A stretch of 64,000 nucleotides of DNA from RDXT01 sp033765305 (GTDB taxonomy: Bacteria > Bacteroidota > Bacteroidia > J057). Under the pieces are notes generated by a model. That model had not been told where the DNA came from. It worked only from the letters and a program-made list of their open reading frames with translations, and searched no databases. The stretch covers positions 6,619 through 70,618 of the forward strand of contig JANRID010000004.1 of assembly GCA_033765305.1 (NCBI GenBank). The letters run 5' to 3'. Positions 35,910-44,951 of this stretch are shown here, one piece after another. Within the stretch, counting starts at the first letter, position 1. Every line of letters begins with the position of its first letter. The position numbers and the translations under genes were made by a program.

Positions 35910-37391
35910 TTACGGCAGGATTACCAGCCGCACCTGCCCGGCCAGCCCGTCCAGCGAGGCGAAATACAGCCCCGGCGCCAGCGCCGGCAGGGCCACCGGC
36001 GCCGCCGGATCGGCGGGCAGCGGCAGCAGCGCCGCCGTCCGGCCCTGCGCATCCTGCACCCGCAGCCGCTGGCCGGGGCTGCGGCGCAGCGCCGCCGACA
36101 CCCAGACCCGGTCCCGGGCCGGATTCGGATACAGTGCGAAGGGCGCAGGCTCCGGGCGGATGCCCGTAGCGGAGCAGGCCGCACGGAAGCCCTCGAACCA
36201 CAGCTTGGCCCCGATCAGCGAAGGCGCCACGCAGCCCACATGGTCCAGGCCGGTGCCGAGGTCGATGCCCTCCACCGAGGGCGCCTGCGCCTGCTGAAAG
36301 GCCTGCAGCGCCGTGAGCGCGTTCTGAAACGGCACCACCTCGTCGGAGAGGCAGTAATACAGGCGGGTAGGCGAAAGCGGCTGCCAGCCCCGGTACACGT
36401 CGTTGGCGCGCAGCGCTGCCCGCACCGGGTGCAGGCTGTCGGCCTGCACGGCGGCCACGTAGGCGGGCTGGAGCATGGTCACAGCCGTATCCGGCAGGCC
36501 CGCCGGAAACACAGGCTGCTGCCGGTTGAAAACGGCTGGCAGCAGGGTATCGTAGGGCGGAGCAAAGGCATCGCCCGGCTGCGACCAGAGATTGCCGTAC
36601 ACAAACTGGTAGGAAAACAGGGTGTAGGCCAGGTTGAATGCGCTGCTGGGCGCTTCCTGCAGCAGCGAAGCTGCCGTGACACCCGAGAGGTCGTAGGGCC
36701 CGCTGCAGGCGGCCACCGCCGTCAGCGGAAATTCCTGCGCATGGGCTGCCTCCAGCTCGCGGTGCGCAGCCATGGTCACATGCCCGCCCTGCGAATAGCC
36801 TGCCATGAAGAGCTGGCCGTTCGTCTGCAGGCCCTGAAACTGCGCAAACTGCCGTGCCGCCCGCAGCATGTCCACCACGGCTGTCGCCTGGGTCTGCGCA
36901 TGCAGGTAGGTATGCGGCAGGTGCAGCGGCGTAGCGCCGAGGCCGAGGTAGTCGGGCAGCACGGCCAGATAGCCGTTCGCCGCGAAGGGGATGCCCAGAA
37001 ACCAGTCGCCGCCCTGGCTGGAAATATCGTCGCCATAGAAGACCGTGCCGTGGTTGTAGCAGTAGACGGGAAAGTCGCAGACGCCCTGCGGCACCATCAC
37101 CAGCCCGGAGGCGGAAGTCAGGCTGTCGCCGGTCGCGGCGGGCGTGCGGTACACGAGCTGGTACACATCCAGCTCGTACAGGATGGGCGACAGAAACTCC
37201 GGCAGGCCGAAGGCGGCATAGATACCGCGGATTTCCTGGATGCTCAGCTGATCTGTCAGCCCTGCCGATACCAGCTGGCCCCGCTGCGCGGGGAGCATCG
37301 CGGCGCAGCCGGCCATCAGCCAGCCCCACAGCCACAGGCGGAGCTTAGGTCCGCACCAGCTGGTGAATCGCAATCCGGTAAGTTTGTCCAT
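35910..37391 (-). CDS. Secreted alpha/beta hydrolase (lipase-like) with type IX sorting domain
   Basis: The protein has 493 residues from the ATG at 37391. After a long hydrophobic leader (LRLWLWGWLMAGCAAMLPAQ) comes an alpha/beta hydrolase of the secretory-lipase/feruloyl-esterase type, with nucleophile elbow GYSQGG (Ser200), PDYLGLGATP, and a late DEVVPF/DHVGC region for Asp and His. The C-terminal 75 residues are a T9SS type A sorting domain (FALYPNPARDRVWVS to GLYFASL). The start overlaps the methyltransferase gene by 47 bases, suggesting coupled translation. Substrate unknown. Confidence 0.78.
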   Translation of the reverse strand: MDKLTGLRFTSWCGPKLRLWLWGWLMAGCAAMLPAQRGQLVSAGLTDQLSIQEIRGIYAAFGLPEFLSPILYELDVYQLVYRTPAATGDSLTSASGLVMVPQGVCDFPVYCYNHGTVFYGDDISSQGGDWFLGIPFAANGYLAVLPDYLGLGATPLHLPHTYLHAQTQATAVVDMLRAARQFAQFQGLQTNGQLFMAGYSQGGHVTMAAHRELEAAHAQEFPLTAVAACSGPYDLSGVTAASLLQEAPSSAFNLAYTLFSYQFVYGNLWSQPGDAFAPPYDTLLPAVFNRQQPVFPAGLPDTAVTMLQPAYVAAVQADSLHPVRAALRANDVYRGWQPLSPTRLYYCLSDEVVPFQNALTALQAFQQAQAPSVEGIDLGTGLDHVGCVAPSLIGAKLWFEGFRAACSATGIRPEPAPFALYPNPARDRVWVSAALRRSPGQRLRVQDAQGRTAALLPLPADPAAPVALPALAPGLYFASLDGLAGQVRLVILP

Positions 37392-38049
37392 ATCGTGCAA
37401 CCGGGTAAAATTCCGTTTCCCGTGAAAATCCGCGCTGCTCCAGCGCTTCGTTCAGCTGCTGCGAAGCCGGGCGGCCCGGCTCGCTGAGGATGAGCGTATC
37501 TCCGGGGCGTATCCAGCGGCCGAAGGCAGCTGCCAGCGGCGCCACCGAGCGTTCTTCGTAGGCAATATCGGAGCCCATCCAGAGCGCTGCACGCAGATCC
37601 GGATCCGGGCTGCGCCAGTCGATGCGCCGGATCCGGGCCGGGCGGCCCATGTTCAGCAGCCAGAGCCATTCGGCCATGTCGAGCGCCTCGTCGAGGTAAT
37701 CCGTCAGCAGCACCGAGGCACCCAGGCGCCCCGCCATGATCCCGGGCACGGCCATGCCGCAGCCCAGTTCCACCACTTCCATCCCCGGCACGACGAGCGC
37801 GCGGTCGGCCAGGTATTCCGCCAGGGCAATGGCCGATGGCCAGAGATCGACCCAATAGGGAATCCGGTCATCTTTCACATCCTCATGGTCAGGACCCTTG
37901 GCAATGAGCCGGTCGAGCATGGCCTCCATATTCTCCACCTCGAAGAGCCGCAGCTGCTGCCCGCGCAGCTCCAGATCGTACGGCGTCAGCTTGAGCAGGG
38001 CCATCAGCCTGGCTTCAAGTTCGCGGATGCGGATGTCGGGAGATTCCAT
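37345..38049 (-). CDS. Class I SAM-dependent methyltransferase (METTL/NNMT-like)
   Basis: The protein has 234 residues. The Rossmann SAM site is MEVVELGCGMAVPGIMAGRL, with the acidic loop VLLTDYLDEALDMAEW and post-motif LWMGSDIAYEERS. The preceding IPYWVDLWPSAIALAEYL matches the METTL20/21-like protein lysine methyltransferase family (PF10294-type). It is probably cytosolic; the target protein or metabolite is unknown. Its 3' end overlaps the lipase-like gene, and 97 bases separate it from the lytic transglycosylase gene upstream. Confidence 0.75.
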   Translation of the reverse strand: MESPDIRIRELEARLMALLKLTPYDLELRGQQLRLFEVENMEAMLDRLIAKGPDHEDVKDDRIPYWVDLWPSAIALAEYLADRALVVPGMEVVELGCGMAVPGIMAGRLGASVLLTDYLDEALDMAEWLWLLNMGRPARIRRIDWRSPDPDLRAALWMGSDIAYEERSVAPLAAAFGRWIRPGDTLILSEPGRPASQQLNEALEQRGFSRETEFYPVARYGQTYRIAIHQLVRT

Positions 38050-38146
38050 GCGGCAGCCTGGCAGAACGGGCTCAAAACACGAAGCGCTGCACCGGAAGAG
38101 ATCCAGTGCAGCGCAATATAAGGCTTCGGCGCAATACCGCCTCAGC

Positions 38147-39778
38147 TTATTTGATCCGGATCTTCTGGCCTACCTTGAGGTCGCGGGCGTTGAGGCCCAG
38201 ATTGAGGGCCAGGATGTCCTGCAGGTCCACATCGGGGTACATGTTGGCGATGCCCCAGAGCGTTTCGCCGGGGCGCACCGTATGGAGCACCACCTGGCTG
38301 CTGCTGCGCACCGGGCTTGCCTGCGCGACAGCCGGGGACACGCTGGCCGTCGCCGGACCGGAGCTGGTGCGGGGCGCCGCCTGCACCGCGGCGTAGGACT
38401 GCGCGGTGTAGATCTTCAGCCGCTGGCCGGCGCGGATCTGATAGCGGCGCAGGCTGTTCCAGCGCGCAATCTGGGCAGGCGTGACACCGTATTTTTCCGC
38501 GATCGACCCCACCACCTCGCCGGAACGCACGGTATGGTACACCAGCTTGCCGGCAGGCTTGGGCTCGGATACCGACGCGGTGCGCACCACCGGCAGCGCA
38601 GCGGAGCGGCTGTCTCCGGCCTGGGCGCTGGCGTAATAGACTGCACCTTCGCGGCGCTGGCCATACTGGGAGCGGATGCGGCTGTAGTTGGCGGCAAACA
38701 GCTCGGCAGCCCGCGCCGGCGTCTTGAGCACGTAAGGCTCGGACGAATACGGAATCCGGTCGATTTTCAGCTCCGGATTCAGATTCTTGAGGGTGTGGTA
38801 ATCGGTATTGCAGATCTGGGCAACCTCCTGGAGGGTCATGTCCAGGCTGCGCAGGTGCACCGTATCCTGGTCCAGCCGCATATCCGGGTACACCGGATAC
38901 AGGTTGTGGGCGGATGCGTATTCGAATGCATAAGTGGCAGCAATGAAGGCCGGCACATAGCCGCGGGTTTCGGCAGGCAGATACGCCCGGATCTCCCAGA
39001 AGCTGCGCTTGCCGCCCGAGCGGGCGATCGCTTTGCGCACATTGCCCTCGCCGCAGTTGTACGAGGCGATGGCCAGCAGCCAGTCGCCGAATTCGGTGTA
39101 CGCATTGCGGAGGTATTTGGCGGCGGCGATGGTGGATTTCACGGGGTCCCGGCGTTCGTCGATATAGGAATCCACGCTCAGGTCGTATTCCCGGCCGGTC
39201 GCCAGCATAAACTGCCACAGGCCGGTAGCGCCCACGCGGGACACCGCATGCGGATTGAGCGCGCTTTCTACGATGGCGAGGTATTTCAGCTCCATCGGCA
39301 GGCCCATCCGGTCGAAGTGCTCCTCGAAGATGGGGAAATATACCGTGCTGAGCCCCAGCATTCTCGACATCTGCTCGCGGCGGCGCAGGGTGTAGAGGTC
39401 GATATAATGCTGCACATACTCGTTGTAGTCCATGGGAATGACCGTGCGGAGCTCGTAGAGCCGCTGGCGGGTCACATGCGCCGGGTACTGGGGCACATCC
39501 TCGGGACGGAAATTCTGGGTATTCCGCAGCAGGGTGTCATAGACGCTGCTGGAAGGCCGGGCGAAATGGAAGTTTTTGATGAAATCATCCAGCCGTTCTT
39601 CGATGGGCGCATCTTCGAGCTCCAGGAACTGGGAGCCTTTGGTTTCGGCCGGATACTCCGGAGCCGGAGCGGCGGCGGAATCGGCTTCCAGCCATTTGGG
39701 GGACACGACCGGCTTCTGGGCGTGGAGGGAAAACATGCCGCAGGCGAAGCATGCCGCCAGCAAGGTAGAGGTTCTCAT
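38147..39778 (-). CDS. MltD-like lytic transglycosylase with LysM repeats
   Basis: The protein has 543 residues with a signal peptide (STLLAACFACGMFSLHA). The SLT/GH23 domain at about 140-290 has catalytic Glu171 (LAIVESALNP), ATGLWQFM and NCGEGNVRKAI. Two C-terminal LysM domains bind glycan: YHTVRSGEVVGSIAEKYGV and LHTVRPGETLWGIANMY. It cleaves peptidoglycan to 1,6-anhydromuropeptides in the periplasm during growth or remodelling. It is upstream of the methyltransferase and downstream of gatA on the same strand. Confidence 0.92.
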   Translation of the reverse strand: MRTSTLLAACFACGMFSLHAQKPVVSPKWLEADSAAAPAPEYPAETKGSQFLELEDAPIEERLDDFIKNFHFARPSSSVYDTLLRNTQNFRPEDVPQYPAHVTRQRLYELRTVIPMDYNEYVQHYIDLYTLRRREQMSRMLGLSTVYFPIFEEHFDRMGLPMELKYLAIVESALNPHAVSRVGATGLWQFMLATGREYDLSVDSYIDERRDPVKSTIAAAKYLRNAYTEFGDWLLAIASYNCGEGNVRKAIARSGGKRSFWEIRAYLPAETRGYVPAFIAATYAFEYASAHNLYPVYPDMRLDQDTVHLRSLDMTLQEVAQICNTDYHTLKNLNPELKIDRIPYSSEPYVLKTPARAAELFAANYSRIRSQYGQRREGAVYYASAQAGDSRSAALPVVRTASVSEPKPAGKLVYHTVRSGEVVGSIAEKYGVTPAQIARWNSLRRYQIRAGQRLKIYTAQSYAAVQAAPRTSSGPATASVSPAVAQASPVRSSSQVVLHTVRPGETLWGIANMYPDVDLQDILALNLGLNARDLKVGQKIRIK

Positions 39779-39858
39779 ACCAGAGGGTTTTGGAATCGGC
39801 TTTTGCGGTGTTTCAACGGAGAGGGAAATTCAACCCCGGTAAAGGTACACAACCGGAA

Positions 39859-41304
39859 TTACATAAGCGAATTTTTCAGAGTTTGTTCAATCTTTCTTGC
39901 GGACCCCAGCAGCAGGCCTTCTTCAAAGGGCCGGCCCATGAGCTGCACGGCGGTCGGCAGGCCGTCGCTGTGGAGACCCAGCGGCAGGGAAATGGCCGGA
40001 ATGCCGGCCAGATTGGCATGCACGGTGTAGATGTCGCTGAGGTACATGGCGATGGGGTCGCCGGACTTCTCGCCGAGGCGGAAGGCCGTGCCGGGCGCGG
40101 TGGGCGTCAGCAGCACGTCGCAGTCCTGGAGCAGCTCCAGGGTATGGGTCCGGATGAGGCGGCGAACCTTCATTGCCTGCCGGTAGTAGGCATCGTAGTA
40201 GCCGGAGGAGAGCACAAAGGAGCCCAGCAGGATGCGGCGCTGCACTTCGGCGCCGAAGCCTTCCGTCCGCGAGCGGCGGTAGAGCGCATCGATGGAGGCT
40301 GCGTCCTGGGCGCGGTGGCCGTAGCGGATGCCGTCGTAGCGGGCGAGGTTGGAGGAGGCCTCGGCGGTGGTGAGGATGTAATAGCAGGGCACCACGTAGG
40401 GCATCAGCGGAAAATGCACCTCGCGGAGCGTATGCCCTGCGGCCTGGAGGCGGCCCATGAGGGCCTGCATCTGGGCCCGGATTTCGGGGTCCAGCCCCGG
40501 CGAGTCCAGCGTCTCCTGCACATAGCCGATGCGCAGGGGCCGGTCTGCGAAGGCCTGCATCTGCGCCGGATAATCGGGTACCGGCTCCGGCGAGGCGGTG
40601 GTATCGCGCCCGTCGGGCCCGGCCATGACGTGCAGCAGGCGGGCGGCGTCCTCCACCGAATGGGTCAGCGTGCCGATCTGGTCGAAGGAGGAGCCGTAGG
40701 CGATCAGGCCCCAGCGGGAGATGCGCCCGTAGGTGGGCTTCAGGCCCACCAGGCCGCAGAAGGCGGCAGGCTGCCGCACGGAGCCGCCGGTATCGGAGCC
40801 CAGGGCCGCATGGCAGGTGCGGGCGGCTACCGCCGCCGCCGAGCCGCCCGAAGAGCCGCCGGGCACCCGGCTTTCGTCCAGCGGATTGCGCACGGCGCCG
40901 AAGGCGCTGTTTTCGTTCGAGGAGCCCATCGCGAACTCGTCGCAGTTGAGGCGGCCCAGGATCACGGCGTCCGCCGCGGCCAGCCGCTCCACCGCCGTGG
41001 CGGTGATCTGGGACTCGAACCCCTCCAATATGCGCGAGGCGGCGCTCAGGCGCCGCCCGCGGTAACAGATGACATCTTTGATGCCCAGCACCAGACCCGC
41101 CAGCGGGCCTGCGGTGCCGCGCCCGATGCGGGCCTGCACGCCGGCAGCCTGCTCCAGCGCCGCTGCCTCGTCCCATTCCAACCAGGCATTGAGGGATGCG
41201 CGCGCCGCAGCCGTCTGCACATACGATTCCACCAGGCTGGGCACGGTACAGGCACCTTCAGCCAGATCCCGCTGGATCTCAGCCAGGGTCTGATACGCGT
41301 TCAC
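39859..41304 (-). CDS. gatA: Glutamyl-tRNA(Gln)/aspartyl-tRNA(Asn) amidotransferase subunit A
   Basis: GatA is the amidase that supplies ammonia for making Gln-tRNA (or Asn-tRNA) with GatB and GatC. The protein has 481 residues. The amidase-signature triad is Lys76 (GIKDVIC), Ser151 (PGGSSGGSAAAVAA) and Ser175 (GSDTGGSVRQPAAFCG). YGRISRWGLIAYGSSFDQIG is also typical of GatA rather than other amidases. It is the second gene after tatA, 15 bases apart, and shares its promoter. gatB and gatC are not in the window. Confidence 0.95.
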   Translation of the reverse strand: MNAYQTLAEIQRDLAEGACTVPSLVESYVQTAAARASLNAWLEWDEAAALEQAAGVQARIGRGTAGPLAGLVLGIKDVICYRGRRLSAASRILEGFESQITATAVERLAAADAVILGRLNCDEFAMGSSNENSAFGAVRNPLDESRVPGGSSGGSAAAVAARTCHAALGSDTGGSVRQPAAFCGLVGLKPTYGRISRWGLIAYGSSFDQIGTLTHSVEDAARLLHVMAGPDGRDTTASPEPVPDYPAQMQAFADRPLRIGYVQETLDSPGLDPEIRAQMQALMGRLQAAGHTLREVHFPLMPYVVPCYYILTTAEASSNLARYDGIRYGHRAQDAASIDALYRRSRTEGFGAEVQRRILLGSFVLSSGYYDAYYRQAMKVRRLIRTHTLELLQDCDVLLTPTAPGTAFRLGEKSGDPIAMYLSDIYTVHANLAGIPAISLPLGLHSDGLPTAVQLMGRPFEEGLLLGSARKIEQTLKNSLM

Positions 41305-41319
41305 GTGCTGCGCAGCCCG

Positions 41320-41526
41320 TTACTGGTTCAGCCGTTTCGAATCGTCGGTGCTGACCTCCGTTTCGATTTCACGCTTGATCTCGCGGGATGCGTCCTTGAA
41401 CTCCCGGATCCCCCGTCCCAGCCCGCGCGCGAGCTCGGGAATTTTACGGGCCCCGAAGAAGAGCAGCATCACCAGGATGATCAGCAGCCATTCGCTGCCG
41501 CCTGGAAGACTAAACAAGAAAGGCAT
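41320..41526 (-). CDS. tatA: Sec-independent protein translocase subunit TatA
   Basis: The protein has 68 residues from the ATG at 41526: MPFLFSLPGGSEWLLIILVM, a membrane helix to about residue 24, then the FGARKIPELARGLGRGIREF hinge and amphipathic helix. A charged tail follows. This is the standard TatA/E layout. TatA polymerises to pass folded proteins through the inner membrane together with TatC, which is not in the window. An excellent promoter lies at 41608-41637, and gatA follows by 15 bases. Confidence 0.92.
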   Translation of the reverse strand: MPFLFSLPGGSEWLLIILVMLLFFGARKIPELARGLGRGIREFKDASREIKREIETEVSTDDSKRLNQ

Positions 41527-41607
41527 ATACCGTATCGTTAGGGTACAACAACCGTAGTTCCTGCTGCCCGGCCGCTTCCGGCGGGAATGGGCCGGGCCTT
41601 CATCCTG

Positions 41608-41637
41608 CAAATATACAAGAAATACGCTCGGAGCCAA
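41608..41637 (-). promoter_or_regulatory. Bacteroidota sigma-A promoter of tatA-gatA
   Basis: Minus strand: TTG (41635-41637), 19-base spacer, TATATTTG (41608-41615). Both elements and the spacing are consensus. The expected start of transcription is near 41601, about 75 bases before the tatA ATG. Confidence 0.7.
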
Positions 41638-41685
41638 GGAAGAATTGTGCAGGGCGGGACCGCGGGCCCGAAACGGCTGCTGCGC

Positions 41686-43497
41686 CTAAAAATGAAATCC
41701 ATACCCGAAGAACACCGTCTGCATGCCCGCCAGGCTGAGTCCGCTCAGCATCAGGCCGATCAGCACGAGCGAGAACGGAATCCATACCAGACGCTTCATC
41801 ACCGGATGCTGCCACCCCAGCCGGTGCATCAGCGGCAGCAGGATGAACGCCAGACACAGCCCCAGAAATGAGATCTGAAAGCTCCGGATGCATACCCAGC
41901 CAAACAGCAGACCGGCTGCCAGCTCGAAACCCCGGATCACCGGATGGTCCGGGTGGCTGCGCCCGGTCAGCTCCTGCCACCACCGCCGGATGCTCCGCGT
42001 GCGTTCCTGCCCTGCAGCCGTATCGCCTGTGACGAGAAATACGGCTTTCCGGGTGGCCAGGAAAGACAGCACCCCAGCCGCCGAAAGCGGCCCCAGGGCT
42101 GCATACAGCGCCGTGCTGTGGCTCAGGAAACGGAAGAGCCGTGCCGGACGGTGCGCAAGCCCCAGCATGAAGCACATCACCGGAGCAAAAAAGGTCATCA
42201 GCGTGATGGCGAAGAAATCCGGGGTGAAGATGCGGTTGAAGCCCGCATCCAGGGCGGTGACAGGCCAGATCCATGTCTGCCCGGCCACTTCCAGCGTCAG
42301 CGGACGCTCCGCTCCGAACAGCGCAGGCATCAGCAGGTTCGCGTTGACCATGAAAGCGAAATAGAACAGCGTCAGCGGCAGGTTGAGCGTCGGCATGAGA
42401 ATGTCCAGCTTCTCCATCCAGGGAATGCGCCGCGCCCGCAGCAGCCGCCCGGTTTCCCGGTACAGAAACTCACAGGTGCCCCGTGTCCATTTCATATGGC
42501 GGACCCGGAATGCCCGCACCGTCTCCGGAAAATCCTCAAAACACACCACATCCTCGGCAAAACGCCCCCGGTAGCCCAGCTCCCGGATCCGGATCGCGTA
42601 CCCGAGGTCCTCGCTCACAATATCCGGGAACCCGCCGGCCTGCTCCCAGCAGCTCCTGCGCAGCAGCGCGCCATGCCCCAGAAACATCACAAAGCCGTAC
42701 CGGTTGCGCAGCGGCTGGTACCACTGCCAGTGCAGATCGATTCCGATCCCCAGGTCCTGCGCCAGCGGGCTCTGCTGGGCCGGATTGGCGCGGTGCGCCG
42801 CCTGCACAAACCCGCACTGCGGATCGGCCTCCATCACTGGCGCCAGCCGCGACAGAAAATCCGGCGGCAGGATCTCGTCCGCATCGGCAATCGCAAAGTA
42901 AGGCTCCCGCACTGCCGCAACCTGCAGGGCATGATTCAGGTTACCTGCCTTAAAGCCTTTCCGGTCGGGCCGGCGGATTACCTCCACCCGATCCGGAAAG
43001 CGTGCCGCAAACGCATCCACCCGTGCCTGATAGGCTGCATCGGTGCTGTCGTCGAGCAAATACACCCGGAAATCCGGATAATCCTGCTGCACGCAGGACT
43101 CGGCGCTGTGCTCCACAAAATCGTTGCAGGTGGTGTAGAGCACCGCAATAGCCGGCGCAGCCGCCGGATCGATGCGCACCGCCGGGTGCGCCGTCAGCGC
43201 AGGATGCCGCCGCACATAGAGCGCAAACGCGACAATCCCCAGGTTGTACAGGCCGTACAGCCATGCCAGTTCGACAAATGCCACAAAAAAGGCCAGGCTG
43301 GCGTATTCCAGCGGCGTGCCGGCCATCCCGAGCAGCGACCACAGGCGGGGATGAAACCACCACAGGCAGGCGGCCCATGCAGCCAGAACCGACAGATACA
43401 GGGCCGGCCGGGTTTTGGCGGGCGGGATGGCAGCGCTTCGGGACGGCGCTGCGGGCAGCGCATGCAGAACCGGCGCCGCAGATGGGGCGGAAAGCAT
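41686..43497 (-). CDS. GT2 family membrane glycosyltransferase (cellulose-synthase-like)
   Basis: The protein has 603 residues. Two N-terminal membrane helices (about 32-50 and 65-90) precede a cytosolic GT2 domain, and at least five helices follow (LFYFAFMVNANLLMPAL onward). Processive-GT motifs are LLDDSTD, IADADEILPP (DxD), SEDLGYAIRIRELGYRG (ED, acceptor) and RHMKWTRGT, a variant of QxxRW with Arg for Gln and Lys for Arg. It probably polymerises a beta-linked polysaccharide across the membrane. The next gene downstream in transcription is tatA; the gene upstream encodes a YaiO-type barrel, a common partner of exopolysaccharide synthases. Confidence 0.85.
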   Translation of the reverse strand: MLSAPSAAPVLHALPAAPSRSAAIPPAKTRPALYLSVLAAWAACLWWFHPRLWSLLGMAGTPLEYASLAFFVAFVELAWLYGLYNLGIVAFALYVRRHPALTAHPAVRIDPAAAPAIAVLYTTCNDFVEHSAESCVQQDYPDFRVYLLDDSTDAAYQARVDAFAARFPDRVEVIRRPDRKGFKAGNLNHALQVAAVREPYFAIADADEILPPDFLSRLAPVMEADPQCGFVQAAHRANPAQQSPLAQDLGIGIDLHWQWYQPLRNRYGFVMFLGHGALLRRSCWEQAGGFPDIVSEDLGYAIRIRELGYRGRFAEDVVCFEDFPETVRAFRVRHMKWTRGTCEFLYRETGRLLRARRIPWMEKLDILMPTLNLPLTLFYFAFMVNANLLMPALFGAERPLTLEVAGQTWIWPVTALDAGFNRIFTPDFFAITLMTFFAPVMCFMLGLAHRPARLFRFLSHSTALYAALGPLSAAGVLSFLATRKAVFLVTGDTAAGQERTRSIRRWWQELTGRSHPDHPVIRGFELAAGLLFGWVCIRSFQISFLGLCLAFILLPLMHRLGWQHPVMKRLVWIPFSLVLIGLMLSGLSLAGMQTVFFGYGFHF

Positions 43498-43551
43498 AGG
43501 AATCCGGGAGTTAAACGGAAGAGATGAACAGCAGGAGAACAGGGGAAGCGG

Positions 43552-44814
43552 TCAGCGCTCCAGGCGGAGGCGGAGGCCCATCGCCAGGGTCAGGAAACGG
43601 TTGTGGGCGGCAGACTCGATCCGGACGAGGGTATAGAGCCAATTATACAGCCCAAGCGGATGCTGATAGAGCAGCCAGGCGCCGGAGAGCTGCTGCGCAG
43701 CCCGTTCGCCTGCATACGTTTCGCGCCCTGCCAGCAGCCCGCCGCTGAACTCGTAGCCGCGCGGCAGGTGGTATTTTCCGCCCAGCACGGCCCGGACCTC
43801 CCGGCTGCCGGGCGCCGTCATCCGGCTCGTAAACACGCCGGGCTCGATCCACCAGCCTGCGCCTGCAGGAATGCTGGCGCTTGCAAACAGCATAGACTGG
43901 CGGACGGCACTGCTGTCCCATCCATAGAGCCCGCCCGCCTTCAGCGCCCAGCCGCCTGGCAGCAGCAGCACTTCCTCCCCCTGCACCGCGCGCTGCAGGC
44001 CGCCCTGCGGCAGCCGCCGCAGCCCCAGCTCCATGCGGGTGAGCAGGTAGCGGCCCGTCTGCACCCGGCCGCCCACCCAGTAGGCCTGTCCCTGCCGCTG
44101 CACAATCGACAGGTTGTCGAGCGTCAGCGAATTGTCATGCCGGAACCAAACCGCCCCGCCCGGCCTCGGTGCGTACAGCACCTGCAGCGCCCGCAGGCCG
44201 GCCAGATCGTGGCTGGGATAGCGGGTCCAGCCGCCCCAGATCTCGGTTTCCAGCCGCGCCGGCGCCGACTGCACAGCGCCCAGCAAGGCCGGACCCGGAC
44301 GGGAGCCCCGCCAGAGGCTGCGGGCCTCCCGCAGATGCCCCTCGCGGATCCGGACATAGCTCAGGGCCTCCCGCAGCTCGCCGGAGGCTGGCTGCCCGGC
44401 CAGCAGAGCCTCGAAACGCTGGCCGGCCAATTCCGTTTGACCTGACCACAACGCACTGTACGCCAGTCCTTTATGCGCGTCTTCGCATGCGGGTGAGAGC
44501 TGCAGCGCAGCCTCGAATGCTGATTCCGCCTCCGGATAGCGCCCCTGCCATGCCAAGGTCCAGCCCTTGCCGGTGACTGCATCCAGCCGCTCCGGCTGCT
44601 CCGCCAGAATCTCGTCGAAGGCAGCCAGCGCCTGCCCGTATTCGCCGGCCCAGGACCAGCTGAAAGCCTGCTGGATGCGGGGGTCTGGCATTGCAGCCGG
44701 GGACTGCGCCTTCATGCGCGTGCAGGGCAGCAGCAGCCCGCATGCCAGCACGGCGCAAAGCAGAATCGCGCGGAGCCTATGCCCCGCCGGTACAAGGGGA
44801 ATACACAGCAACAT
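43552..44814 (-). CDS. TPR and YaiO-like outer-membrane beta-barrel protein
   Basis: The protein has 420 residues from the ATG at 44814. This start was preferred over the ATG at 44856 because a -7 promoter box (44850-44857) overlaps the latter, so it would lie upstream of the transcript. Residues 40-150 carry TPR-type repeats (WSWAGEYGQALAAFDEIL, WQGRYPEAESAFEAALQL). From 180 on there is a YaiO-type barrel (IWGGWTRYPSHDLAG, ending RFLTLAMGLRLRLER). YaiO-like barrels often help polysaccharide export, which fits the adjoining GT2 gene. Confidence 0.78.
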   Translation of the reverse strand: MLLCIPLVPAGHRLRAILLCAVLACGLLLPCTRMKAQSPAAMPDPRIQQAFSWSWAGEYGQALAAFDEILAEQPERLDAVTGKGWTLAWQGRYPEAESAFEAALQLSPACEDAHKGLAYSALWSGQTELAGQRFEALLAGQPASGELREALSYVRIREGHLREARSLWRGSRPGPALLGAVQSAPARLETEIWGGWTRYPSHDLAGLRALQVLYAPRPGGAVWFRHDNSLTLDNLSIVQRQGQAYWVGGRVQTGRYLLTRMELGLRRLPQGGLQRAVQGEEVLLLPGGWALKAGGLYGWDSSAVRQSMLFASASIPAGAGWWIEPGVFTSRMTAPGSREVRAVLGGKYHLPRGYEFSGGLLAGRETYAGERAAQQLSGAWLLYQHPLGLYNWLYTLVRIESAAHNRFLTLAMGLRLRLER

Positions 44815-44849
44815 AATCAGGGATGTTTGGGAAATGGGAGAGAATAGCC

Positions 44850-44857
44850 CAAACATA
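44850..44857 (-). promoter_or_regulatory. -7 promoter element of the YaiO/GT2 transcript
   Basis: TATGTTTG on the minus strand fits TAnnTTTG. No TTG is seen at the -33 distance. It decides the start codon of the YaiO-like gene (44814). Confidence 0.45.
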
Positions 44858-44951
44858 CCCCCCTGCTGCCGCGCAGGCCTAATTTGTGTTGCGGAAGCGG
44901 GCAAATCGCCAGCTGAATCCGGCAGATTGCAGGGCCGGGGCCGGCCCTTGG

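Noticed and set aside
35899..37335. Second long minus-strand frame overlapping the lipase-like gene
   Set aside because: The alternative frame is Arg/Ala/Gly-rich without domains, while the other frame has a hydrolase elbow and a T9SS sorting domain.
44931..44948. Terminator after the dipeptidase gene
   Set aside because: AGGGCC/GGCCCT forms only a 6-bp stem with no T tract; too weak to list.
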